Below, piece by piece: positions 1 to 5,975 of a stretch of 8,762 nucleotides of DNA. The stretch covers positions 1 through 8,762 of the forward strand of contig CAZAEP010000105.1 of assembly GCA_964484045.1 (NCBI GenBank), given 5' to 3'. This DNA is from J134 sp964484045 (GTDB taxonomy: Bacteria; Pseudomonadota; Alphaproteobacteria; Sphingomonadales; Rhodothalassiaceae). Position numbers and translations under genes: made by a program. Below the pieces are notes generated by a model. The model saw nothing but the letters and a program-made list of their open reading frames with translations, ran no database searches and had not been told where the DNA came from. Numbering within the stretch: position 1 is the first letter of the stretch; each line of letters starts with the position of its first letter.

Positions 1-123
1 CTCGTCGAGCTTTCGCCTGGTCAGGATATCGCCGAGCCCGCCCGAGAGCGCCCCGGTGGTGCGCCGCAGCCCCGCGCGCAGACGCGCAAGCCAGGACGGT
101 CGCGTCCTCTCCGTCTCCGCCAT
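1..123 (-). CDS. ftsY: Signal recognition particle receptor FtsY (N-terminal 41 codons, partial)
   Basis: FtsY is the SRP receptor GTPase. It docks the Ffh-ribosome-nascent chain complex at the inner membrane for delivery to SecYEG. Only the start is present: an ATG at 123-121 opens a frame that runs off the left edge without a stop. The visible residues begin MAETERTRPSWLARLRAGL, then a segment containing LSGGLGDIL and RRKLDE. This resembles the amphipathic start of the FtsY NG domain (the pattern 'L..GL..T...L...L..L....K.D') and lacks a long acidic A domain, as in many alphaproteobacterial FtsY proteins. The ATG lies 2 bases after the mtaB stop, and a GAGG (134-137 on the complementary strand) sits 10 bases upstream, so it is probably last or near-last in a dapF-mtaB-ftsY operon. 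The GTPase motifs are outside the window, so the call rests on the N domain and on synteny. Confidence 0.8.
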   Translation of the reverse strand, partial: MAETERTRPSWLARLRAGLRRTTGALSGGLGDILTRRKLDE

Positions 124-125
124 CG

Positions 126-1424
126 TCACACCGCCTCGCGCAAGGGGATTGCCGCGGGCTCGGCGAGAAGCATGCCGTCCCGCTCACCGGTGACGCGCGC
201 CGGAACGAGATCGCCGGGCCGCGCCGCGCCCTCGAGTCTTATGCTCGCGAACTCTTCGGAATGCCCGAGCGCCGTCTCCCCGTCGCTGCGCTCGACGAGC
301 ACCGCAACGGCGCGTCCCAGAAGACGCTCATGGAGCCGTGCCACCTGCGCCTTGCCGAGGGCGCGCAGGCGTGCCGCCCGATCCTTGCGGACCGCCCGGG
401 GCACCTGCGGCATGCGTGCCGCCGGCGTGCCTTCGCGCGTGGAATAGGGAAAGACATGGAGCCAGGTGAGATCGCATACGCGCACGAGATCGAGCGTGCG
501 CGCGAACATCGTCTCGCTTTCGGTGGGAAAACCGGCAATGAAATCGGCCCCGAAGACGACCTCCGGACGCCGTGCCCGCACCGCCGCGCAGAAGCGGATG
601 ATGTCGTCGCGACGATGGCGCCGCTTCATGCGCTTCAGGATCAGATCGTCGCCCGCCTGCACGGACAGATGCAGATGCGGCATCAGCCGCGGTTCGCCCG
701 CGATCTGCGCGAAGAGCGCGTCGTCGACCTCCACCGGATCGAGCGAGGAGAGCCTGAGGCGCGGCAATTCGGGCACGGCGTCGAGAATGCGCGCGACGAG
801 ATCGCCGAGGGTCGTCCTGACGGACAGGTCCGCACCATAGGCGGTGATGTCGACGCCCGAGAGCACGACCTCGCGACAGCCGTTCGCCACCAGCCGCCGC
901 ACCTGCGCGACGACGGTCTCCGCCGGCACCGATCGCGACGGCCCGCGACCATGGGGAATGATGCAGAAGGTGCAGCGATGATCGCACCCGGTCTGCACCT
1001 CGATGAACGCCCGCGCCCGACCCTCGAAGCCCTCGATCAGATGGCCCGCGGTCTCGCGCACCGAGGCGATGTCGTTCACGACGACCCGCGCGCCCCTGCC
1101 GCCGGCGAGCGCCCGGTAACTCTCGGGCCGCATCTTCTCGGCATTGCCGAGCACATGGTCGACCTCCGCCATGGCGGCGAACATCTCCGCGGCGACCTGC
1201 GCCCCGCAGCCGGTGACGATGAGCTTCGCGCCGGGATGTGCGCGCCGCGCCTTCCTGATCGCCTGTCGCGCCTGACGCATGGCTTCCGCGGTCACCGCGC
1301 AGCTATTGACGATGACCGCATCGGCGAGCCCGGCGGCCGTCGCGTGGCGGCGGATCACCTCCGACTCGAAGGCGTTGAGACGGCAGCCGAAGGTGATGAC
1401 CTCGGGCCCCTTGCGCGCGCTCAT
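126..1424 (-). CDS. mtaB: tRNA (N6-L-threonylcarbamoyladenosine(37)-C2)-methylthiotransferase MtaB
   Basis: MtaB is a radical-SAM enzyme that converts t6A to ms2t6A at position 37 of ANN-decoding tRNAs, using two Fe-S clusters. The 432-residue protein has the full family layout. The N-terminal methylthiotransferase domain carries the three cluster-binding cysteines Cys14 (FGCRLN), Cys42 (NSCAVT) and Cys73 (TGCGAQ). The radical-SAM CxxxCxxC is at Cys147, Cys151 and Cys154 (TGCDHRCTFC). A HLHLSVQAGDD stretch and GADFIAGFPTE follow in the SAM barrel, and a C-terminal TRAM-like region begins near residue 370. The FGCRLN form and the overall length fit MtaB better than MiaB or RimO. The start at 1424 is chosen because homology begins there and AGGAG lies 8 bases upstream (1433-1437, minus strand); a longer frame reading to 1526 is only the dapF 3' end in another frame. 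Its ATG overlaps the dapF stop by 4 bases (ATGA, 1421-1424), suggesting translational coupling. Confidence 0.95.
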   Translation of the reverse strand: MSARKGPEVITFGCRLNAFESEVIRRHATAAGLADAVIVNSCAVTAEAMRQARQAIRKARRAHPGAKLIVTGCGAQVAAEMFAAMAEVDHVLGNAEKMRPESYRALAGGRGARVVVNDIASVRETAGHLIEGFEGRARAFIEVQTGCDHRCTFCIIPHGRGPSRSVPAETVVAQVRRLVANGCREVVLSGVDITAYGADLSVRTTLGDLVARILDAVPELPRLRLSSLDPVEVDDALFAQIAGEPRLMPHLHLSVQAGDDLILKRMKRRHRRDDIIRFCAAVRARRPEVVFGADFIAGFPTESETMFARTLDLVRVCDLTWLHVFPYSTREGTPAARMPQVPRAVRKDRAARLRALGKAQVARLHERLLGRAVAVLVERSDGETALGHSEEFASIRLEGAARPGDLVPARVTGERDGMLLAEPAAIPLREAV

Positions 1425-2284
1425 GCCGGCATCTCCTCGCGCACGGCGACGGCCGCGAGGTCGACCGTGCCGGTGAAACTGACCGCGACCGGACCGGTCA
1501 TGAACAGGTGATCGTCCGCCGCCCATTCGACCTGCAGGCGGCCGCCGGGCAGCATCACGTCGGCCGCGCGTCCGGTGAGCCCGCGGCGATGGGCGGCGAC
1601 GAGCGCGGCGCAGGCGGCGGTGCCGCAGGCGCGGGTCGGCCCGGCCCCGCGCTCCCAGACCGCGAGCCGGATCGTTCCCGCATCCGGAACTCGCGCCACC
1701 GACACGTTCGCCCCTTCGGGAAAGAGCGGGTGGCGCGCGAGCCGTGGCCCGAGGCGCACGAGATCGACGCTCGCCCCGTCGTCGACGAAGAAGATCATGT
1801 GCGGATTGCCCATCGACACCGCCGCCGGACGCGCAAGTCCGTCCTCGGCGATATCGAGTTCGCGGGTATCGGCGGCCGCGGCAAGCGGGATGTCGCGCCA
1901 GTCGAGCCCGGGGCGCCCCATGTCGACACGCACCTGCTCTCCGGCCCGCGCCACCTCGAGCACGCCGGCACGGGTCTCGATCCGCCCGGCATCGCGCCCG
2001 GCCTCGTCCATGAGAAGACGTCCGACACAGCGGCTCGCATTGCCGCAGGCCGACACCTCGCCGCCATCGGCGTTCCGGATCTCCATGAAGAGATCGGCCT
2101 GCGCACTCGGCCTGAGGATGATCAGTTGATCGCAGCCGATGCCGGTCCGCCGGTCGGCAAGCGCACGCACGGCAGGCCCATCGAGCGCGAGCGGCACCTC
2201 CCGCGCATCGAGAATGACGAAGTCATTGCCGAGCCCGTGCATCTTCCAGAATGCCCGTCCGGCGTCCTCGGCTTTCGCGATCAT
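1421..2284 (-). CDS. dapF: Diaminopimelate epimerase DapF
   Basis: DapF interconverts LL- and meso-diaminopimelate in the cytoplasm, giving the precursor of lysine and of peptidoglycan cross-links. It is PLP-independent and uses two cysteines as base and acid. The 287-residue protein has both: Cys80 in NADGGEVSACGNASRC and Cys220 in GPTRACGTAACA. It also has the companion residues His162 (GNPHMIFF) and Glu211 (WERGAG). The early KMHGLGNDFVILD (residues 14-26) is the family N-terminal signature. The ATG at 2284 is preferred over Met15 because an AAGG lies about 8 bases upstream; Met15 would start inside the signature. The gene follows the symporter gene after 40 bases and overlaps mtaB by 4 bases. 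A TATAAG box just upstream could allow separate transcription. The pathway link with asd at the other end of the window is functional only; the two genes are on opposite strands. Confidence 0.97.
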   Translation of the reverse strand: MIAKAEDAGRAFWKMHGLGNDFVILDAREVPLALDGPAVRALADRRTGIGCDQLIILRPSAQADLFMEIRNADGGEVSACGNASRCVGRLLMDEAGRDAGRIETRAGVLEVARAGEQVRVDMGRPGLDWRDIPLAAAADTRELDIAEDGLARPAAVSMGNPHMIFFVDDGASVDLVRLGPRLARHPLFPEGANVSVARVPDAGTIRLAVWERGAGPTRACGTAACAALVAAHRRGLTGRAADVMLPGGRLQVEWAADDHLFMTGPVAVSFTGTVDLAAVAVREEMPA

Positions 2285-2292
2285 GGTGCCGC

Positions 2293-2322
2293 CTTATATG
2301 GTCGCGGGCCGCTCCAAGTCCA
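2293..2322 (-). promoter_or_regulatory. Weak candidate promoter for dapF
   Basis: On the minus strand, TGGACT (2317-2322) and TATAAG (2293-2298) are separated by 18 bases and match the sigma-70 consensus at 4 of 6 and 5 of 6 positions. Transcription from it would begin only a few bases before the dapF ATG, giving a nearly leaderless mRNA. The AAGG that serves as the likely Shine-Dalgarno overlaps the -10 box, so the match may be coincidental. This is a pattern match in a 40-base spacer and nothing more. Confidence 0.22.
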
Positions 2323-2324
2323 GT

Positions 2325-3803
2325 TCAGTGCGCGAACAGCCGGGGCACCAGCGCATAGCCGAGCGCGGTGATGACGAGCGTGCCCAGAAGATTGAGGCGG
2401 AAGCCCGCCTTCACCATGTCGGGCACGCGCACCTCGCCGGTGGCATAGACGATGGCGTTGGGTCCGGTCGCGACCGGCAGCATGAAGGCACAGGACCCCG
2501 CAAGCGCCACCGGCACCGCGAGCAGCGCCGGCGCGATATGTCCGGCCCCGGCGAGCGAGCCCAGGATCGGCACCAGCGCCGCGACCGTCGCCGTGTTGCT
2601 CGTCAGTTCGGTGAGAAAGATCACGAACAGGACCAGAAGGGCCATCTGCAGCAGAAGCGGCGCCGCGGCCAGCGGCGCGAGCGCGGTGCCGAGCCAGGCC
2701 GCGAGTCCGGTCGCCTGAATGGCGGCCGCAAGCGACAGCCCGCCGCCGAAAAGCAGCACCACGCCCCAGGGAAGCGCCGCCGCGGCTTCCCAGTCGAGAA
2801 GGCGGCGATCGGGATTCTCGGTGTCGCCGGCGGGGATGAGGAACATCGTCACCGCGCCGGCGACGGCGATGATCATGTCGGAAAGGCGGGAAAGCCCGGG
2901 CAGCGTCCTGAGCAGGATGCTCGTCGCCCAGGCCGCGGCGACGACGAGAAAGACGGCGGCGACGCGCTTCTCGGGTGCGCGCATCGGACCCAGCGCCGCG
3001 AGCGCATCGGCGACGACACGGTGGCCGCCCTCGACCTCTGCGGGATCGAAACGGAAGCTCCAGCGCACGAGCACGAACCAGGCGACGGGCACCATCAGGA
3101 GCACCACCGGCACGCCGACCGCCATCCATTCGACAAAGGCGATCTCGCGTCCCGTGGCCTCGCGGATGAAGCCGACGACGAAGGCATTGGGCGGGGTGCC
3201 GATGATGGTGCCCAACCCGCCGATGCTGGCCGCATAGGCGATGCCGAGATAGAGCGCGACGGCGAAGGGGTGGTGATGCGTGTCCTCGCCGAGCACGGTG
3301 GTCGCGACCGACAGCGCGATGGGCAGCATCATCAGCGTCGTCGCCGTGTTCGAGACCCACATCGAAATGAAGGCCGAGGCTGCCATGAAGCCGAAGAGGA
3401 GCGCCGCGGGATGCGCGCCCGAGCGCGCGACGATCGAGAGCGCGATGCGGCGCTCGAGACCCCAGCGTTTGAGTGCCATCGCCATCACGAAACCGCCGAG
3501 AAGAAGGTAGATGACGGGCTCGGCGAAGGGTCGCGAGGCCTCGGCCGCCGTGGTCACCCCGGCGAGCGGCAGCACGATCAGAGGCAGGAGCGCGGTCACC
3601 GGCACGGGGATCGCTTCCGTCGCCCACCAGGCGGCCATCCAGACACCGAGCGCGACGACGACCCAGGCCGCAGGCGTCAGTCCCGCAGGGACCGGCAGAA
3701 GATAAAGGAGTGCCGCCAGAGCGGGACCGGCCCAGAGTCCGACCCGCTGATAGCGCGCTCGCGGCCTCGCCGCCGGTTCTTGTGTCCCGATGCCGTCCGC
3801 CAC
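2325..3803 (-). CDS. DASS/SLC13-family sodium:anion (dicarboxylate-type) symporter
   Basis: This is a probable inner-membrane sodium-coupled importer of a divalent anion such as a C4-dicarboxylate; the substrate cannot be fixed from sequence (sulfate, citrate or other acids are possible). The 492-residue protein has the family's inverted-repeat plan. The first half has SNTATTLMMLPI (SNT at 151-153) and IGTPPNAFVVG (201-211). The second half has TSNTATVAALVPI (SNT at 402-404) and ATGPNAIVYATG (445-456). These SNT and PN motifs form the Na+ and substrate sites in family structures. I count roughly eleven to thirteen hydrophobic membrane or re-entrant segments, with a hydrophilic loop around residues 251-280. 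The start is a GTG at 3803; GAGGGAGGG just upstream (3807-3815) gives a GAGG core 8 bases from it, and no better ATG precedes the first membrane segment. It lies 40 bases before dapF and diverges from ffh. It is the only gene here that is not housekeeping, and may be an insertion into a conserved dapF/ffh junction. Confidence 0.9.
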   Translation of the reverse strand: MADGIGTQEPAARPRARYQRVGLWAGPALAALLYLLPVPAGLTPAAWVVVALGVWMAAWWATEAIPVPVTALLPLIVLPLAGVTTAAEASRPFAEPVIYLLLGGFVMAMALKRWGLERRIALSIVARSGAHPAALLFGFMAASAFISMWVSNTATTLMMLPIALSVATTVLGEDTHHHPFAVALYLGIAYAASIGGLGTIIGTPPNAFVVGFIREATGREIAFVEWMAVGVPVVLLMVPVAWFVLVRWSFRFDPAEVEGGHRVVADALAALGPMRAPEKRVAAVFLVVAAAWATSILLRTLPGLSRLSDMIIAVAGAVTMFLIPAGDTENPDRRLLDWEAAAALPWGVVLLFGGGLSLAAAIQATGLAAWLGTALAPLAAAPLLLQMALLVLFVIFLTELTSNTATVAALVPILGSLAGAGHIAPALLAVPVALAGSCAFMLPVATGPNAIVYATGEVRVPDMVKAGFRLNLLGTLVITALGYALVPRLFAH

Positions 3804-3806
3804 GGG

Positions 3807-3815
3807 CCCTCCCTC
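3807..3815 (-). promoter_or_regulatory. Shine-Dalgarno deciding the GTG start of the symporter gene
   Basis: Read on the minus strand this is GAGGGAGGG, ending 3 bases before the GTG at 3803; its GAGG core is 8 bases away. It is the reason for accepting the GTG as the start. Confidence 0.6.
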
Positions 3816-3882
3816 GGTCTTCTCCCGGCGGCGAGGCTAGCGGCATGAACCCGGTCGGGCAAGGCGTGCACGCTCCCGGCAA

Positions 3883-3911
3883 TTGACAATGTCGCCGTTC
3901 GCGCCTAAAGA
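3883..3911 (+). promoter_or_regulatory. Candidate sigma-70-type promoter for the ffh operon
   Basis: A perfect TTGACA (3883-3888) is followed after exactly 17 bases by TAAAGA (3906-3911), which matches the -10 consensus at only 3 of 6 positions. If used, transcription would start near 3918 and give a leader of about 148 nt before the ffh ATG. A second TTGACA (3949-3954) has no recognisable -10 at 16-19 bases, so it is less likely to be a promoter. A 10-bp palindrome GCGTGCACGC (3864-3873) lies 9 bases upstream of the first -35. No comparably good promoter was seen for the divergent symporter gene. Confidence 0.45.
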
Positions 3912-3917
3912 GCGCGG

Positions 3918-4065
3918 CGTGCGGTCGAGGCGTCTCGGCCGCTCAAGATTGACACCCCGGCTTGACCGTCGGGTCCCGCCGCGGCGGCGGGATCTCCACC
4001 AGTCAGCGAAGGCTCGCCCACTGGTGCCATTGGTGTTTGCCGGCAAACGGGATCATGAGCGCGCG
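3918..4065 (+). promoter_or_regulatory. Structured 5' leader of ffh with three consecutive inverted repeats
   Basis: This non-coding stretch can form three hairpins in a row. The first pairs GGTCCCGCC (3972-3980) with GGCGGGATC (3986-3994): nine pairs including one G-U, with a 5-base loop. The second pairs CACCAGT (3997-4003) with ACTGGTG (4020-4026) around a 16-base loop. The third is the palindrome GTTTGCCGGCAAAC (4035-4048). CGGGATC occurs twice (3988-3994 and 4048-4054), so the 5' arm 3972-3978 could alternatively pair with the second copy, next to the ffh start. No T-run follows any hairpin, so none looks like an intrinsic terminator. A regulatory function is inferred from structure only. 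Confidence 0.35.
4035..4048. repeat. 14-bp perfect palindrome upstream of ffh
   Basis: GTTTGCCGGCAAAC is fully self-complementary and ends 17 bases before the ffh ATG. It could be an operator for a dimeric regulator or an RNA hairpin near the ribosome site. It lies over 100 bp downstream of the candidate promoter, which fits an RNA or roadblock role better than a classical promoter operator. Confidence 0.6.
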
Positions 4066-5544
4066 ATGTTCGACACCCTGAGCGAACGCCTCTCCGGCAT
4101 TCTGGACAAGCTCACCCGCCGGGGTGCGCTGACCGAGGCCGACGTCACGGCGGCCATGCGCGAGGTGCGCATCGCGCTCCTTGAGGCCGACGTCGCGCTG
4201 CCGGTGGTGAAGGATTTCATCGCCCGCACCCGCGAGAAGGCCGTCGGACAGGCGGTCCTGAGATCGGTCTCGCCGGGTCAGCAGGTGATCAAGATCGTCC
4301 ATGACGAGCTCGTCGCCATGCTCGGCACAAAAAGCGCCGGGCTGGATCTTGCCGGCGTGCCGCCGGTGGCGATCCTCGTCGCGGGCCTGCAGGGCTCGGG
4401 CAAGACGACGACCACCGCCAAGATCGCCCGGCGGTTGACGGAAAAAGAGCGCAAGCGCGTGCTCATGGCCTCGCTCGACACCCGGCGGCCGGCGGCGCAG
4501 GAGCAGCTCCGCGTGCTCGGTGAAGAGATCGGCGTCGCGACGCTGCCCGTCGTCGAAGGCCAGCGGCCGGTGGAGATCGCGCGCCGCGCGCTCGATGCGG
4601 CGCGGCTGCAGGGCTATGACGTGGTGCTGCTCGACAGCGCCGGACGGCTGCATGTCGACGAGGCGCTGATGCACGAGGTGCGCGAGGTCCGCGACGCGAC
4701 GAGACCGCTCGAGACCCTGCTCGTCGCCGATGCGCTGACCGGTCAGGACGCGGTCACCGTCGCCAGGGCCTTCGACGAGGCGCTCGGCATCACCGGCATC
4801 GTGCTGACCCGCATGGACGGCGACGCCCGCGGCGGCGCCGCGCTCTCCATGCGCGCGGTCACCGGCAAGCCGATCAAGCTCATCGGCACCGGCGAGAAGC
4901 CCGATGCGCTCGAGGCCTTCCATCCCGAACGCATCGCCGGTCGTATTCTCGGCATGGGCGACGTCGTCTCGCTGGTCGAGAAGGCGGCCGAGACGATCGA
5001 GCGCGAAGATGCCGCGCGCATGGCGAAGAAGCTCAAGAAGGGCGAGTTCGACCTCGAGGACCTGCGCGATCAGTTGCGGCAACTGAAGAAGATGGGCGGC
5101 ATGAAGAGCCTGCTCTCCATGCTCCCCGGGCTCGGCCGCATGGGCAAGGCGCTCGGCAAGGCGAGCGTGGACGACACCGTGTTTCGCCGTCAGGAGGCGA
5201 TCATCAATTCGATGACGCCGAAGGAACGGCGCAATGTCCGCATTCTCAACGCCTCGCGCAAACGACGCATCGCCGCCGGCGCCGGAGTGAGCGTGCAGGA
5301 GGTGAACAAGCTCCTCAAGATGCACCGCGACATGGCGACGATGATGAAGCGCATGTCGAAAGCGAGCAGGAAGGGCGGCCGCGGCGGCCTGCCCGGTCTG
5401 CCCGGCATGGGCGCCCCCGGACCGGGGGCTATGGGTCCCGGCATGCCGGGACCCGGCGGCGGTCTGCCCGGCATGGGGGACGGCGGATTGCCGGGTCCCG
5501 ATCACCTGCCGCCCGAACTCAGGGACCTCCTCGGCAAGAAATAG
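4066..5544 (+). CDS. ffh: Signal recognition particle protein Ffh (SRP54)
   Basis: Ffh is the GTPase subunit of bacterial SRP. It binds the SRP RNA and the signal sequences of nascent membrane proteins, and pairs with FtsY at the membrane. The 492-residue protein shows the N domain (about 1-95), then the G domain with its P-loop GLQGSGKTTTTAK (107-119), DTRRPAA (138-144), DSAGR (190-194), TRMDGDARGG (248-257) and GTGEKPD (274-280). The methionine-rich M domain (about 328-432) contains NSMTPKERRN and the RNA-binding SRKRRIAAGAG (397-407). Residues 437-492 are a Gly/Pro/Met low-complexity tail with repeated GLPGMG. The start at 4066 is set by the family start MFDTLSERL. An open extension back to 3883 is Arg/Pro-rich, non-homologous and contains the candidate promoter, so it was rejected. 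The Shine-Dalgarno is weak, and an out-of-frame ATG lies 11 bases upstream. It leads the rpsP-rimM-trmD-rplS cluster. Confidence 0.97.
   Translation: MFDTLSERLSGILDKLTRRGALTEADVTAAMREVRIALLEADVALPVVKDFIARTREKAVGQAVLRSVSPGQQVIKIVHDELVAMLGTKSAGLDLAGVPPVAILVAGLQGSGKTTTTAKIARRLTEKERKRVLMASLDTRRPAAQEQLRVLGEEIGVATLPVVEGQRPVEIARRALDAARLQGYDVVLLDSAGRLHVDEALMHEVREVRDATRPLETLLVADALTGQDAVTVARAFDEALGITGIVLTRMDGDARGGAALSMRAVTGKPIKLIGTGEKPDALEAFHPERIAGRILGMGDVVSLVEKAAETIEREDAARMAKKLKKGEFDLEDLRDQLRQLKKMGGMKSLLSMLPGLGRMGKALGKASVDDTVFRRQEAIINSMTPKERRNVRILNASRKRRIAAGAGVSVQEVNKLLKMHRDMATMMKRMSKASRKGGRGGLPGLPGMGAPGPGAMGPGMPGPGGGLPGMGDGGLPGPDHLPPELRDLLGKK
5394..5477. repeat. 18-bp direct repeat within the ffh tail, 66-bp period
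   Basis: CGGTCTGCCCGGCATGGG occurs at 5394-5411 and identically at 5460-5477. The 66-base offset is 22 codons, so both copies read in frame within GLPGMG. Just before the first copy, CTGCCCGG is repeated in tandem (5389-5396 and 5398-5405). This looks like slippage or duplication-driven growth of the Gly/Pro/Met tail. Confidence 0.75.
5413..5454. repeat. Two adjacent perfect inverted repeats in the ffh 3' coding end
   Basis: GCCCCCGG (5413-5420) and CCGGGGGC (5422-5429) are complementary around a single A. Three bases later, GGGTCCCGGCA (5433-5443) is followed directly by its exact reverse complement (5444-5454), giving a 22-bp perfect palindrome. In RNA the second can form nine G/C-rich pairs around a CAUG loop. 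Gly (GGN) and Pro (CCN) codons are mutually complementary, so Gly-Pro repeats favour such palindromes without selection on the RNA. Confidence 0.75.
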
Positions 5545-5591
5545 GTTTTTTCGGCTTCACTTCAGACGGCAACGGAAAGGACGAACGAGAG

Positions 5592-5972
5592 ATGGCACTT
5601 GCAATACGTCTGGCGCGCGCCGGCGCCAAGAAGCGGCCCTATTACCGCATCGTCGTGGCCGACAGCCGCGCCCCGCGTGACGGCCGCTTCATCGAAAAGC
5701 TCGGCACCTACAATCCGCTCCTGCCCAAGGACCATGAGGACCGCGTGCGCCTCGTCGAGGACCGCATCAGACACTGGCTCGAGATCGGCGCCCGGCCGTC
5801 GGACCGGGTTGCCCGTTTCCTCGAGGCGCGCGGCATTCTGGAGAAGAAGACGCGCCACAATCCGAAGAAGGGTCAGCCCGGCAAGAAGGCGCTCGAGCGC
5901 CTCGAAGAAAAGAAGAAGCAGGCCGCCGGCGCGAGCGAGGAAAGCGGGACGGGCGAATCGGCGGAGGCTTGA
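5592..5972 (+). CDS. rpsP: 30S ribosomal protein S16
   Basis: S16 is a small-subunit assembly protein bound to the 5' domain of 16S rRNA. The 126-residue product begins MALAIRLARAGAKKRPYYRI, the family signature, followed by VVADSRAPRDGRFIEKLG, YNPL and a stretch around DRIRHWLEIGARPSDRVA (57-74). The globular domain ends near residue 84. The rest is a tail, first basic (KKTRHNPKKGQPGKK) and then Glu/Ser/Ala-rich, common in alphaproteobacterial S16 but longer than the approximately 82-residue E. coli protein. The ATG is supported by AAGGA (5577-5581) 10 bases upstream. The gene starts 47 bases after ffh with no terminator-like stem between them, so it is probably co-transcribed. Its last codons contain the ribosome site of rimM. 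Confidence 0.97.
   Translation: MALAIRLARAGAKKRPYYRIVVADSRAPRDGRFIEKLGTYNPLLPKDHEDRVRLVEDRIRHWLEIGARPSDRVARFLEARGILEKKTRHNPKKGQPGKKALERLEEKKKQAAGASEESGTGESAEA
5963..5967 (+). promoter_or_regulatory. Shine-Dalgarno deciding the TTG start of rimM
   Basis: GGAGG lies inside the last codons of rpsP and ends 8 bases before the TTG at 5976. This is near-ideal spacing and is the main reason for accepting a TTG start. Confidence 0.8.
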
Positions 5973-5975
5973 GGC

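Noticed and set aside
261..1511. Long open plus-strand frame opposite mtaB
   Set aside because: In high-GC DNA the complement of a real gene often lacks stops. The translation is Arg/His/Asp-rich without family motifs, whereas the minus strand encodes a complete MtaB with all six cluster cysteines.
2139..3848. 569-codon plus-strand frame and a 533-codon alternative minus-strand frame over the symporter
   Set aside because: Both are low-complexity, extremely charged or Arg/Gly/Ala-rich translations. The symporter frame has both SNT motifs and clear membrane segments, so the others are shadows.
3883..4065. 61-codon N-terminal extension of Ffh
   Set aside because: Its first codon is the TTG of the candidate -35 box. 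The peptide is Arg/Pro-rich and unlike any Ffh, while MFDTLSERL at 4066 is the expected family start.
3804..4065. An SRP RNA (4.5S) gene next to ffh
   Set aside because: I looked for the conserved apical hairpin with the GGAAGGAAGCA-type core on both strands and did not see it.
4003..5505. 500-codon minus-strand frame opposite ffh
   Set aside because: His/Arg/Ala-rich shadow of ffh with no recognisable motif and no ribosome site.
5546..5551. Six-T run after the ffh stop as a terminator
   Set aside because: No GC-rich stem precedes it; the only pairing is AAGAAA with the T-run itself.
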